DNA of 20,109 nt from JBBDNC01 sp040877875. GTDB lineage: Bacteria > Bacteroidota > Rhodothermia > Balneolales > Balneolaceae. A model generated the notes under the pieces. It was not told the origin of the DNA, did not search any database, and saw nothing but the letters and a program-made list of their open reading frames with translations. Positions within the stretch are counted from its first letter, which is position 1. Each line of letters starts with the position of its first letter. A program made the position numbers and the translations under genes. The stretch lies in contig JBBDNC010000110.1 of assembly GCA_040877875.1 (NCBI GenBank), positions 1-20,109 on the forward strand. The letters are read 5' to 3'. Of the stretch, positions 1-8,064 are shown in pieces.

Positions 1-6
1 GGATTT

Positions 7-2364
7 ATGAGATTTTACCTGACTGCCATCCTGCTTCTGTTCTCCCAGGAGATGGTCTATTCACAAACCGAAATCACCGGCCGGGTCGTTGACGGGGAGG
101 CCGGCCGGCCGCTTCCTTCCGCCACCCTTCTGCTGGAAGGTACCTATCGGGGGACCATCACCAATTCCGAAGGCTATTTCAGCATTTCGGCCGGGAAACT
201 TCCGGCAGTCCTCACGGTTCGGTATATCGGGTATGAAAGTGTACGAATTGAAGTCCGTGGCCCCGCTGATTTGCCGGTTCACGCCGAGCTGGCCCCTTCG
301 GTGACCGAAATGGATGAAATCGTGGTGACGGACCGGGATCCGGGGCTTACCATTATGGAACGGGTGATCGAACGGAAAAAGCTCTGGAGGCAGGGCCTGA
401 AAACCTACCGGGCGGAAGCATATACCCGACAGGCCCTGCGCAACGATACTTCCATCGTTTCCATCATGGAGAGCAGTTCCATTGCGTACTGGGATCACGA
501 AAGGGGCCACAGGGAAGTCCAGCTTTCAAGCCGGCAGACCTCCAATATATCCGAGGATGAGAACTTTGCCGGCGTTACCTACCTTCCCAACTTTTATGAT
601 GATGACATTGAGATTGCGGGATACAATATGGTGGGAATCACCCATCCGGATGCCCTCCGGTTTTACCATTTCAGTTTGATCGAAACCCTTCAGATGGATG
701 GCAAACCGTTGTACAAAATCGAGGTCACCCCCCGCCGGGAGCGTCAGCCGGCCTTCGAGGGGACAGCGTGGGTGTTGGGGCGCGACTATGCTCTGATCGA
801 AGTTGATCTGAAACCCAACGATGTGGTCAATTTTCCACCCCCGGTTCAGGAGTTCGACTTGTATTACCGCCAGCAGTTCAGCAACTACGGCGGCGAGTAC
901 TGGCTGCCCGTGGACATGCGTGTGGAAGGGATGATCAACATCGGGATGGTTGGGCTGAGATTTCCACCCATGAAATTCAGCCAGGTCTCCCGGCTCAGTG
1001 ATTATAACATCAATGTGACACTTCCCGATTCGGTGTATCAGGAAGAGGAGCAGATCACCCGGGCCGACAGTACCCGTTGGCAGGAGGAAGGGATCGAACC
1101 GATTCCCCTATCCGGTGAAGAGCAAGAGGCCTATGCAACCATAGACAGCACGAAAACATTGGAAGAGGCCTTCAAGCCGGAAGGCTTTTTGGCGAGGATG
1201 ATGGAAAGAGAAGAGAACAGGGACGATTCCGATCGATTTTTGGGTATCGGCCGGATCCTCCCTGCAGGAGTGGGTGTCCGGGGACATTTCAACCGGATGG
1301 ACGGCTTCCATGCCGGATTAAAATATGACCGGGAGTTTTCGGATGTGAATCTGGATCTGAACGGTTTTACCGGGTACAGTTTTCATAGCGAGCGATGGGA
1401 TTACGGCGGCTCCTTTAACCAGAGAATCGTTGATTTTCCATCTTTCTCGATTCATTTGGTGGGAGGCTATGAAAAGATCACCGATACCCGGTATGCGTCC
1501 AAGCTTTATACACAGGGGATGAATAGTTTCTCCGCGCTGCTGGGAGCTGACGACTACTTTGACTATTACCGGAATGAAAAGCTATACGGCGGGTGGCGAT
1601 TCAGAGACTTGTTCCCGGAAACCGACTTAACCCTGACCGTCCACCGAGAGCTGCACGGCAATTTTGAACCCGGATCGGAGTGGAATTACAGCCTGACCGG
1701 ATGGCACCGGGACAGGCGGGCCAATCCCGTTATAGAAGAGGGGACGCTGCACTCGGCAAAAATGGAATTGGGCTACAACGTCTCCTCCACCGATTTCGGT
1801 GTTGCCGGAAACCGTCAGGTCATCCTTTCGGCGGAAGTGAGTGACGAGGCTCTTGGAAGTGATTTCCATTTCACCAAGCTGGACCTCAGCCTGGACTGGA
1901 ATTTCGAAACGTTTTATTCCCGCAGATTATTTACCAATACCCTCGATCTTCATTTTTCAGGAGGGGCTTCATTCGGAGACCTTCCCCTTCAGCGATTCGG
2001 CGCTATTGACGGTTCCCTCTCCGGGTTTACGCCGTTCGGCACCTTGAAAACCCGTCACTCACGCCCATACGAAGGCAGCCGCTACTGGCTGGCCACCGCC
2101 GAGCACAACTTCCGGACGATCCCGTTTGAGCTGCTGGGTCTGAGTCCGCTGGTCGACAAGGGGTGGGGAATCATTCTTTTTGGCGGGGCCGGATATACCG
2201 ACGCCAGGGGAAACTACCCGGCCGGCCTGATGCTGACAGACGGGATCCATTCCGAAATCGGAGTCAGCCTGAACAGTATTTTTGGAATATTGCGAATTGA
2301 CGTTGCCAAACGGCTCGATTCGCCGGGGACGTACGTGGGGATTAGCGTGCCGAGGTATTTTTAA
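7..2364 (+). CDS. DUF5686 outer-membrane-type protein with carboxypeptidase-like regulatory domain
   Basis: The product is 785 residues. It starts with a probable signal peptide (about residues 1-19, hydrophobic TAILLLF, cleavage near VYSQ). A CarboxypepD_reg-like beta-sandwich follows (about 21-107), recognisable from ITGRVVDGEAGRPLPSA, the G-T-I-T-N-x-E-G-Y-F segment and VRYIGYES. The rest is a DUF5686-type region rich in alternating aromatic strands that ends in ISVPRYF, a terminal Phe typical of outer-membrane beta-barrels. In Bacteroidota-type bacteria such proteins sit in the outer membrane; the substrate is unknown. The ATG at 7 is only six bases from the window edge, so no ribosome site can be judged. 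A decayed near-copy lies at 13.6-14.5 kb. A candidate terminator follows, shared with the convergent HIT gene. Family call is firm, function is not. Confidence 0.88.
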   Translation: MRFYLTAILLLFSQEMVYSQTEITGRVVDGEAGRPLPSATLLLEGTYRGTITNSEGYFSISAGKLPAVLTVRYIGYESVRIEVRGPADLPVHAELAPSVTEMDEIVVTDRDPGLTIMERVIERKKLWRQGLKTYRAEAYTRQALRNDTSIVSIMESSSIAYWDHERGHREVQLSSRQTSNISEDENFAGVTYLPNFYDDDIEIAGYNMVGITHPDALRFYHFSLIETLQMDGKPLYKIEVTPRRERQPAFEGTAWVLGRDYALIEVDLKPNDVVNFPPPVQEFDLYYRQQFSNYGGEYWLPVDMRVEGMINIGMVGLRFPPMKFSQVSRLSDYNINVTLPDSVYQEEEQITRADSTRWQEEGIEPIPLSGEEQEAYATIDSTKTLEEAFKPEGFLARMMEREENRDDSDRFLGIGRILPAGVGVRGHFNRMDGFHAGLKYDREFSDVNLDLNGFTGYSFHSERWDYGGSFNQRIVDFPSFSIHLVGGYEKITDTRYASKLYTQGMNSFSALLGADDYFDYYRNEKLYGGWRFRDLFPETDLTLTVHRELHGNFEPGSEWNYSLTGWHRDRRANPVIEEGTLHSAKMELGYNVSSTDFGVAGNRQVILSAEVSDEALGSDFHFTKLDLSLDWNFETFYSRRLFTNTLDLHFSGGASFGDLPLQRFGAIDGSLSGFTPFGTLKTRHSRPYEGSRYWLATAEHNFRTIPFELLGLSPLVDKGWGIILFGGAGYTDARGNYPAGLMLTDGIHSEIGVSLNSIFGILRIDVAKRLDSPGTYVGISVPRYF

Positions 2365-2447
2365 GTGGCCGGAAAACTTCCCTGAAATCGAAACACTCAA
2401 TACTAAATAAAACCGGCCGCTTCACATACAATTCAGTAACAATCAGT

Positions 2448-2497
2448 CCCGGCACTTACTCTTCCAATCACTATATCGGTTATGAAGCCGGGTTTTT
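2448..2497. terminator. Candidate terminator between convergent genes
   Basis: CCCGGC at 2448-2453 pairs perfectly with GCCGGG at 2487-2492, followed at once by TTTTT. The loop is long (33 nt), but a smaller nested hairpin CGGTT-ATGA-AGCCG (2477-2490, one G-T pair) lies directly before the T-run. It sits downstream of the DUF5686 gene, which converges on the HIT gene. Seen by eye only; no folding energy was computed. Confidence 0.45.
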
Positions 2498-2573
2498 ATT
2501 GCTTTTCGTTTATTTGATCAACTTTCTTACCAAAGCTCATTTTCTGTGATTTCATTTTTATCTAAACACAATT

Positions 2574-2948
2574 TTAGTATTCTCCCATCCCGGGTTTTAC
2601 ATTTCTAATACCTCCTGTAGGATTGATAACATCCCCCCTATACCTCGGGATCACATGACAATGAAAATGAAACACCGTCTGGCCGGCGACGGAGCCGGTG
2701 TTGATGCCGATGTTCCAGCCGTCGGGATTGTATTCGGCTTCTAAATGTTTTTTCACTTCATCTACCAGTTTCCAGCAGGCGGTTTTTTCTTCATCCGAGA
2801 GATCAAAATAATCCGGCACATGCCGTCGGCTGATCACCAGGGTATGGCCGTCCGAGACCGGGTATTTGTCAAAGACCGCATAACCGTGATCGTTTTCGGC
2901 AATCACTTCTCGTCCGGGTTCGCAAAAGGGACATTTTTGATCTGTCAT
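2574..2948 (-). CDS. HIT family (histidine triad) hydrolase
   Basis: This 124-residue protein has the family's triad HFHCHV at residues 94-99 (H94, H96, H98), preceded by the usual N-I-G-I-N-x-G-x-x-A-G-Q segment. N-terminal Cys6 and Cys9 form the CPFC pair found in zinc-binding HIT proteins, and GHTLVISRRHVPDYFDL (from about residue 34) is the standard second block. HIT proteins are cytoplasmic nucleotide phosphoramidases or dinucleotide hydrolases; the exact substrate cannot be read from sequence. Length is normal and the frame is intact. The ATG lies 6 bp after the stop of the HNH-family gene, so the two are probably co-transcribed. No clear Shine-Dalgarno site precedes it. Confidence 0.92.
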   Translation of the reverse strand: MTDQKCPFCEPGREVIAENDHGYAVFDKYPVSDGHTLVISRRHVPDYFDLSDEEKTACWKLVDEVKKHLEAEYNPDGWNIGINTGSVAGQTVFHFHCHVIPRYRGDVINPTGGIRNVKPGMGEY

Positions 2949-2954
2949 CGGTTT

Positions 2955-4079
2955 TTAACTCAATTCGAATTTTTGGAATCCCCGCTTTTCAATCAAATAC
3001 TCACTTTTATTTTTCAGTGCATGGATAGCATCATTCATATCATTGTCGAGATCAGTGCCGAGTCCTTCAAAGATCTCCCTTTCAAACTGCCGGCCGAACT
3101 TCATTGCATACAGCCTCCAGACAATCTTGATCCGTTCGGAACTCTCCTCGATCAGGTCCGGAGAAGGTATTTTGTCACTCTTTTTCAGATTGATGGCCGC
3201 CTTTACCGGTACCAGATTCCAAAGGTTGTTATTCTGCCATAACGTATAAGGCATCGCATGGTCGATATGATACCGGCCGGATAATCTCACACCGGTCCAT
3301 ATGCAGCGAATATCCTCTTTACCCGTCTCTTTTAAAATTCTTTTCACCTGACTGATATCCCTGGGTACATCCACGGCGCTGGTTAAAACTGTCAAGACCT
3401 TCTCTTTGGAGACAGGCTCGACGCCTTCTGCTCTTTGGGCCGCCATAGTGGTAAATTCTGCCCAGCCGTTGATGATCGAATCCTGTCCGATGATCAATGC
3501 GCCGATTTCATCAAATAGTTTATGGAGGGCCGGGAGAATAAAAAACCGACCCGATTCTTTGATCAATCCATAATAAGATGAAGTACTGATCGTCCTCGTA
3601 TCGTAATTGACGAGGCTATAATGCTTTTTAAACTCATAATAGCCGAGATGTTTCATCGGCATCCCTTTAATGGTATGCTGGATCTTGCGAAGCAGTAGAA
3701 TCACCCCTCTTTGTATGCCATCCGGAATCTGATCGTGAATCAAATCAAACCTGAATTGTGGAAATCCTCCCCGATTGCGATAGTATTCAATTACCTTGTT
3801 AAATTCCCTTCGGAATGCGATGGTCCTGCCTTTCCTCAGTTCCGGCGTTTCTCCGTTTTTCTGTGGTATAAAATCCTTGTGTGCAAAGATAGGATAGTAG
3901 AATAAGACCCAGTAGTAGATCAATAATCCGAACGGATAAGAAATCCAGCCGTTGTCAGCTTTTCCTTTATGTGGGCCCTGATCCGTGACACACTGCACCA
4001 TCGCCCGCAGCAACGCATATTTGTACGTAGCGTCTTTGCTGTCTTTCGACAGGATGGCCGTAAGAATCTGTGTATTCAA
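2955..4079 (-). CDS. HNH endonuclease domain protein (intact copy)
   Basis: 374 residues counted from a TTG at 4077-4079. The N-terminal two thirds are an uncharacterised helical region (SKDSKDATYKYALLRAM, GWISYPFGLLIYYW, PMKHLGYYEF). The C-terminal third carries an HNH module: C259 of CIWTGVRL, D273-H274 of YHIDHAMPY, then NNLWNLVPV and AINLKKSDKIP, close to HNH_4-type nucleases. The start is uncertain. No ATG or GTG lies upstream in frame before a TGA at 4164-4166, and the first in-frame ATG (about residue 27) would remove a stretch conserved in the second copy. A near-copy truncated before the HNH module is at 10977-11606. DNA cleavage, probably in defence or mobile-element biology, is inferred from the domain. 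Composition is more AT-rich than the first gene. Confidence 0.75.
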   Translation of the reverse strand: MNTQILTAILSKDSKDATYKYALLRAMVQCVTDQGPHKGKADNGWISYPFGLLIYYWVLFYYPIFAHKDFIPQKNGETPELRKGRTIAFRREFNKVIEYYRNRGGFPQFRFDLIHDQIPDGIQRGVILLLRKIQHTIKGMPMKHLGYYEFKKHYSLVNYDTRTISTSSYYGLIKESGRFFILPALHKLFDEIGALIIGQDSIINGWAEFTTMAAQRAEGVEPVSKEKVLTVLTSAVDVPRDISQVKRILKETGKEDIRCIWTGVRLSGRYHIDHAMPYTLWQNNNLWNLVPVKAAINLKKSDKIPSPDLIEESSERIKIVWRLYAMKFGRQFEREIFEGLGTDLDNDMNDAIHALKNKSEYLIEKRGFQKFELS

Positions 4080-4274
4080 ATTGTTCGAGTCAGGTTCTGA
4101 TAAATGTTCAGCAATCAGAGACGATTACCCTGCGAATAATAAAAACCCATACAATGTTGTTTCACCGTAAAATACCAGATCCGGAAGAAAATGAAAGAAT
4201 TGATACATCATAGGCTTTCAGAAAAAACCTGGAGATCAATCGGGAGATATCATTCACTATTCTTGAAAAGATAT

Positions 4275-4305
4275 TGTAAGTATCCATCCCCGTTCTGATC
4301 CTACA
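4275..4305 (+). repeat. 31-bp interspersed repeat, copy 1
   Basis: Begins TGTAAGT and ends GATCCTACA, followed by GGAAAAGGCA. Two other copies of exactly the same length are at 5389-5419 and 11800-11830. The ends are imperfectly complementary (TGTAAG versus CCTACA, one mismatch) and the middle is pyrimidine-rich and variable. Confidence 0.7.
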
Positions 4306-4338
4306 GGAAAAGGCAGGAAACCATCAAGAGGAGTGGCC

Positions 4339-4395
4339 ATGAAACCCAAATATTCGAGAGTGAAGAAGTAATTGAATTTACCAATTCAGTTAAAT
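4339..4395 (+). pseudogene. RraB-family gene remnant (first ~20 codons)
   Basis: The ATG at 4339, preceded by GAGGAG, opens MKPKYSRVKK and hits TAA at 4369-4371. The intact relative at 11864 begins MKSKYSRGNKKVFEF. If one missing base is restored near 4367, copy A continues VIEFTNSVK, matching VFEFIHQLD, before similarity fades at about 4395. It is therefore the broken start of an RraB-type gene whose body has been lost, immediately upstream of the SatD promoter. Confidence 0.7.
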
Positions 4396-4396
4396 A

Positions 4397-4449
4397 TTGA
4401 CATTTAAAACCATAATGGTTAAATAATTAATAAATTAACTAAAATGGTT
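4397..4449 (+). promoter_or_regulatory. SatD promoter with palindromic operator
   Basis: TTGACA at 4397-4402 is followed after 17 bases by TAAATA at 4420-4425, a reasonable -35/-10 pair. In the spacer lies a perfect palindrome AACCAT-A-ATGGTT (4408-4420), and a third half-site ATGGTT occurs at 4444-4449, just before the ATG at 4454. The SatD product has a C-terminal helix-turn-helix, so self-repression at this site is a natural guess. The geometry is seen; the regulation is inferred. Confidence 0.5.
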
Positions 4450-4453
4450 TATC

Positions 4454-5083
4454 ATGAATTCATATATCGTTGCCATCGGTGATATTGAGGGATCTAAAAA
4501 ACTGGATCTGAAAAAACGGAAGCAGACTCAGAGTTCACTTGAAACCGTTTTTCAAAAGCTCAATCGGGAGGCAGACAGTATTATCTCTCCTTATACCATT
4601 ACTCTGGGAGATGAATTTCAAGTCGTATATCATAAAGCAGATGATCTTTTTAAACATATCTGGGCGATTATGACAGCTATACATCCGGTTAATGTCCGTA
4701 TATCGATCGGTGTTGGTGAAATCACCACAAAGATAAACAAAGATTATGCAATGGGGATGGACGGCTCTGCATTCCATAAAGCCCGGAAAAATATTGAAAA
4801 GATGAGAAAGGAAAAGCTTCTGTTTTCAGTTTCAACGGATGATAAACGGTTTGACCGACTTATCAACAGTACTTTTCGGATTATTGGAGCCAATATTCGT
4901 AAATGGAACAAGAATCGATTTTCGATTTTACACAAGTATTATGAAGGCAAAGAGGTCAAACAAATTGCCGGTGAAGTTGGATTGTCCGAAGTATCGGTGT
5001 ACAAAAATATTCATGCCGGCACGCTGGATGCGATATTGGATCTAACAGACAGTATTTCAGAATCTATCAATGATATGCTTTAA
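4454..5083 (+). CDS. SatD family protein with C-terminal helix-turn-helix
   Basis: 209 residues resembling the SatD family (named after the Streptococcus mutans sat genes linked to acid tolerance). The N-terminal domain starts IVAIGDIEGS (residues 5-14) and continues with TLGDEFQ (about 50-56), VRISIGVGEI (81-90) and MDGSAFHKAR (102-111). That spacing of acidic and glycine motifs is reminiscent of class III nucleotidyl-cyclase folds, although no cyclase activity is claimed. Residues about 160-195 (YYEGKEVKQIAGEVGLSEV, then SVYKNI) form a sigma-region-4-like helix-turn-helix. The gene is AT-rich compared with its flanks and has no Shine-Dalgarno site. SatD genes often precede a DUF3307 membrane-protein gene; here only a broken piece of one follows, starting 1 base after the SatD stop. 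Confidence 0.8.
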   Translation: MNSYIVAIGDIEGSKKLDLKKRKQTQSSLETVFQKLNREADSIISPYTITLGDEFQVVYHKADDLFKHIWAIMTAIHPVNVRISIGVGEITTKINKDYAMGMDGSAFHKARKNIEKMRKEKLLFSVSTDDKRFDRLINSTFRIIGANIRKWNKNRFSILHKYYEGKEVKQIAGEVGLSEVSVYKNIHAGTLDAILDLTDSISESINDML

Positions 5084-5084
5084 T

Positions 5085-5365
5085 ATGAACTATACGCTCT
5101 TTTTTGCAATTTTGAATTTAATATTGATTTCCAGACTCCGCTTTACCTTACGGGATCAGGGGGTTTATGAATATCGGGATATGATTTGGATTGGACTCAT
5201 TCCCTTATTTATTCTGCCATTGGTTTCATTATCGCAGCTAAAGGCATCGTGCGATACCCCGATTTTGGGAAGAAAAGTTTTTCCGAATATATATTAATCG
5301 GAACCTTGCTCTCCGTTCTTTTTGCCATGCTGCTGGCGTTCATCGTGAGGATGTTTATACTCTGA
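5085..5365 (+). pseudogene. DUF3307-type membrane protein, frameshifted C-terminal remnant
   Basis: From ATG 5085 one frame reads MNYTLFFAILNLILISRLRF and on to DMIWIGLI, then drifts into an unlikely tail ending at 5297. A second frame, open from 5171, gives SLIYSAIGFIIAAKG, then IVRYPDFGKKSFSEYILIGT, LLSVLFAMLLAF and a stop at 5363-5365. The pattern aIGFliAAKsi-Rf...EYilIGTLlS is how I remember the end of DUF3307 proteins, which commonly follow satD. Joining the frames between about 5171 and 5215 gives a polypeptide of about 93 residues with three membrane segments, far shorter than the usual ~240. It is either a deletion/frameshift remnant or a small membrane protein expressed through a frameshift. 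The remnant reading is favoured. Confidence 0.6.
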
Positions 5366-5388
5366 GTTTTAAATATTTGAACCGAGTT

Positions 5389-5419
5389 TGTAAGTCCTCT
5401 TCCCTAATCTGATCCTACA
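5389..5419 (+). repeat. 31-bp interspersed repeat, copy 2
   Basis: Same ends (TGTAAGT...GATCCTACA) and same length as the copies at 4275 and 11800, followed by an A-rich stretch and AAAAGGCA. This copy stands between the DUF3307 remnant and the 3' end of the GMC gene, so copies 1 and 2 bracket the RraB remnant, satD and the DUF3307 remnant as direct repeats. Confidence 0.7.
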
Positions 5420-5432
5420 GAAAAAGGCAATT

Positions 5433-7148
5433 TTACAAGTTTCCTTTCTTCAACTCATCTGCAGCATGGTTGGCAGCTCGGGCTGTTATGGCCATAAAGG
5501 TCAGCGATGGATTCTGATGAGCCACAGACGACATGCACGCTCCATCTGTAACATAGACGTTTTGACAGGAATGGATTTGATTCCATTTGTTCAGCATGGA
5601 TGTCGTTGGGTCTTTGCCCATGCGTACACCTCCCATTTCATGAATATCCAGTCCGGGAGCCTGTTGATTATCCATACCCTGTATATTTTTACAACCGAGC
5701 ATGTCGAGGATTTCTGCCCCTTGCTCAAGAAAATCCTCGACCATTTTATCTTCATTTTCAGAATAATCGATTGAAAAAACCATCTGAGGCATACCCCACT
5801 GATCCTCTTCAGTTTCGCTGAGGCGGACATGGTTTTCTTTTTTTGGCAGCACTTCACCGGATATTCGCAAACTAATGCGCCACTCTCCCGGATTTTGCAA
5901 CTCTTTTTTCAGATCCTGACCGATATTCAAGGACCGGACACCCCGTCCCCATCCCGGCCGGCTTGCATTGATAGCAATATGATATTTAGCCTGAAAATCG
6001 ACATCCTGATCTTGCCGGTATACATTCCGGAATGGAGGGATGAGGGGGTTGGTCGGCCGCCTTCCGTAATAATAACGATCTTCAAACCCTTCAAACGTTG
6101 CACCCATACGCCCTCGATAGTTATGAAATCCAATATATTGCCCTAATACCCCGCTGTCATTTCCCAGGCCATTTGGAAAACGGGAAGAGGTGCTGTTCAG
6201 TAAAATCATATTTGAATTCAGACAAGCAGCATTGACAAAAATCACCCGGGCGTAATATTCGGTCATTTCTTTGGTAAGGGCATCTATGACCCGAACTCCC
6301 GTGGCTTTCCCTTTCTCTTCATCAAAAATAATGGAATCTACAACAGAGTGGGTTCGTTTCGTAAGGTTCCCTGTTCGTTCAGCCCAGGGAAGGGTCGAAG
6401 TGACTGAACTGTAGTAAGCTCCGTATGGACATCCACGTGTGCATAGATTCCGGGCTAGGCACTGACCTCGTCCCTGCTGACGGTGGATATCGTGGACTTC
6501 CGTAAGATGGGCGCAGCGTCCGTGGACCAAATGTCGATCCGGATAAACAGACTCAATATTCTCTTTTATATACTTCTCCACACAATTCAATTCGAACGGA
6601 GGCAGAAATTCGCCGTCGGGAAAGTGTTCCAGCCCATCTTTATTGCCACTCCAGCCGACAAATCGTTCTACCCGGGAATACCAGGGAGCCAGTTCATCAT
6701 ACGTGATCGGCCATTCAATTCCATACCCGTCTCTGGCCGGGCCTTCAAAGTCGTATGTACTCCAGCGCTGGCATCCACGCGCCCACACCAGAGATTTGCC
6801 TCCTTCCTGATAGCTGCGTATCCAGTCAAATGGTTTTTCCTGTATGTAGGGCTGTTCTTCATCCTTGACAAAGAAATGTTCTGTTGTTTTATCAAAAGCG
6901 TAACAGCGTGCGATGACCGGGTTTTTCTCTAATACATCCTCAGGTATCCGTCCTGCATTCGGTATTTCCCACGGGTCAAGTTCGGCAGTCGGGTACTCTC
7001 CATGTGAAACCGGGCGTCCGCGTTCCAAAACCAGGGTGTTGACGCCCTTATCACACAGTTCTTTTGCCGCATAACCACCGGTCATGCCTGATCCTATGAC
7101 GATAGCATCATAGGTATTTTCTTTTTTGGCTTTGCCTGTAATATTCAT
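5433..7148 (-). CDS. GMC family FAD-dependent oxidoreductase
   Basis: 571 residues. An N-terminal Rossmann dinucleotide-binding motif GSGMTGG (G19, G21, G24) follows YDAIVI, with the closing acidic residue in TLVLERG; this binds FAD. A cysteine-containing segment RNLCTRGCPYGAYYSS is typical of the gluconate-dehydrogenase/pyranose-oxidase branch. The C-terminal block HEMGGVRMG, then NVYVTDGACM and HQNPSLTFMA (N546 of NPSLT corresponds to the conserved Asn) completes the GMC fold. The likely reaction is oxidation of a sugar or alcohol, substrate unknown. The partner small subunit usual for this branch is not next to it. There is no obvious Tat signal. The gene is transcribed alone; 182 bp separate it from the AsmA-like gene on the same strand. 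Confidence 0.9.
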   Translation of the reverse strand: MNITGKAKKENTYDAIVIGSGMTGGYAAKELCDKGVNTLVLERGRPVSHGEYPTAELDPWEIPNAGRIPEDVLEKNPVIARCYAFDKTTEHFFVKDEEQPYIQEKPFDWIRSYQEGGKSLVWARGCQRWSTYDFEGPARDGYGIEWPITYDELAPWYSRVERFVGWSGNKDGLEHFPDGEFLPPFELNCVEKYIKENIESVYPDRHLVHGRCAHLTEVHDIHRQQGRGQCLARNLCTRGCPYGAYYSSVTSTLPWAERTGNLTKRTHSVVDSIIFDEEKGKATGVRVIDALTKEMTEYYARVIFVNAACLNSNMILLNSTSSRFPNGLGNDSGVLGQYIGFHNYRGRMGATFEGFEDRYYYGRRPTNPLIPPFRNVYRQDQDVDFQAKYHIAINASRPGWGRGVRSLNIGQDLKKELQNPGEWRISLRISGEVLPKKENHVRLSETEEDQWGMPQMVFSIDYSENEDKMVEDFLEQGAEILDMLGCKNIQGMDNQQAPGLDIHEMGGVRMGKDPTTSMLNKWNQIHSCQNVYVTDGACMSSVAHQNPSLTFMAITARAANHAADELKKGNL

Positions 7149-7330
7149 GTTCGATTATAAATTCAATACGTAGATAATCATTTTTTGGTTAATCAGCCAA
7201 CAGTGAGGATAAGAATAAACTGCCAAAGCGGGTAGTCAAGATGTGCTATTCTCTTCCAGGGCTTTTGAATTCTTCATCAGACAGCCAGGAATGGCTTGAA
7301 GAGATTTTTTTCGTTTAGAACAAGAGTTCC

Positions 7331-8002
7331 TTAATTGAACAGATCCTTAATTGCGTCCTTCAGTTGCTCTGCTCCGCTCCGTGCAGCGGCCTGAAGAGCC
7401 TGTTCCACCACACGGCCGGCAATTTCCCTGACCACCTGTTCGGCGGCCTGGCGCTCTCTGCCCCGGCCGAGATCATGAATTTCAATTGTCGACATCTCCA
7501 CCCGTGCGGAGCGTTCGCCTCCGATTTCCGTATAAAGATCGACCGATCCATCCTGCAGCAGAAAATGTTCGATAACCAACTCCCCGTAGGTCGTTTCCGA
7601 TTCAGATGCTTCGTTCAAATTATTAAGGAGGGTTCTGAGATTATTATCGGGGAGCTTCTGTTCCACGTAAAGAGTGGGGTTTTGCATGCGGATTTCATTC
7701 ACGATCATCACATCCGACCAGAGGGTTAATACCTCCAGTTTGATATAAAATTCATCCACAACCAGGGCATCTTCGGTTTGATAACCCTCGGGATTGGCAA
7801 CCCGAAATCCGGTGATCGTCCCCTCCCCCGAAAAGGGAGATATGGATACGTTCTCGACCGTGGCCCGGGTTCCGGCCATGTCAGACCCGATATCCTCAAT
7901 GCTTGATTTTACGATGGAGTCGATCGTTAAGGTGAGGATCAAAAAAGCGATCCCCAAAAATGCCAAAACTCCAATCAGGCCGTACTTGATTCCTTTTGTC
8001 AT
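7331..8002 (-). CDS. AsmA-like membrane-anchored protein
   Basis: 223 residues. An N-terminal membrane segment (about 7-28, YGLIGVLAFLGIAFLILTL) is followed by a periplasmic domain with ATVENVSISPFSGEGTITGF and VANPEGYQ. That is the repeat style of AsmA/DUF748-type proteins, where strands are followed by an NPEG-like turn. The sequence NNLRTLLNNLNEA and the VIEHFLLQDGSVDLY segment are also typical. It is much shorter than classical AsmA (over 600 residues), so it is a single-repeat relative. The C-terminus is helical and rich in Ala, Glu and Arg. AsmA-type proteins are linked to outer-membrane lipid or protein traffic; the role here is inferred only. No operon partner is obvious: the GIY-YIG gene lies 62 bp upstream on the same strand. 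Confidence 0.7.
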   Translation of the reverse strand: MTKGIKYGLIGVLAFLGIAFLILTLTIDSIVKSSIEDIGSDMAGTRATVENVSISPFSGEGTITGFRVANPEGYQTEDALVVDEFYIKLEVLTLWSDVMIVNEIRMQNPTLYVEQKLPDNNLRTLLNNLNEASESETTYGELVIEHFLLQDGSVDLYTEIGGERSARVEMSTIEIHDLGRGRERQAAEQVVREIAGRVVEQALQAAARSGAEQLKDAIKDLFN

Positions 8003-8064
8003 ATCAGATGGTGTTAACTTGATTGACTTTCAATGTAATGAATTATGATGGATCTATTTTATAT

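Larger units (their letters stand above)
3461..4395. repeat. Duplicated block, copy A (HNH N-terminus, spacer, RraB start)
   Basis: Copy A of a segment of about 0.93 kb whose partner is at 10986-11923 in the same orientation. Similarity runs from the codons for the GW residues near residue 206 of the HNH protein, through the whole divergent spacer, into the first 20 or so codons of the RraB-family gene. The spacer is well conserved (for example CCGGAAGAAAATGAAAGAA and AACCTGGAGATCAAT in both). Copy A has small indels, such as one extra base near 4244. Confidence 0.85.

Noticed and set aside
4100..4165. Short leader peptides on the (-) strand upstream of both HNH copies, ending in a shared CTCTGATT context
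   Set aside because: Only 10-12 codons, no ribosome site, and the two copies differ by indels; not enough for a leader or attenuator call.
6400..6500. Iron-sulphur cluster in the GMC protein from its Cys motif
   Set aside because: The C-x-x-G-C-P-x-G-A segment is usual in this GMC branch, and there is no full CxxCxxC...C ligand set.
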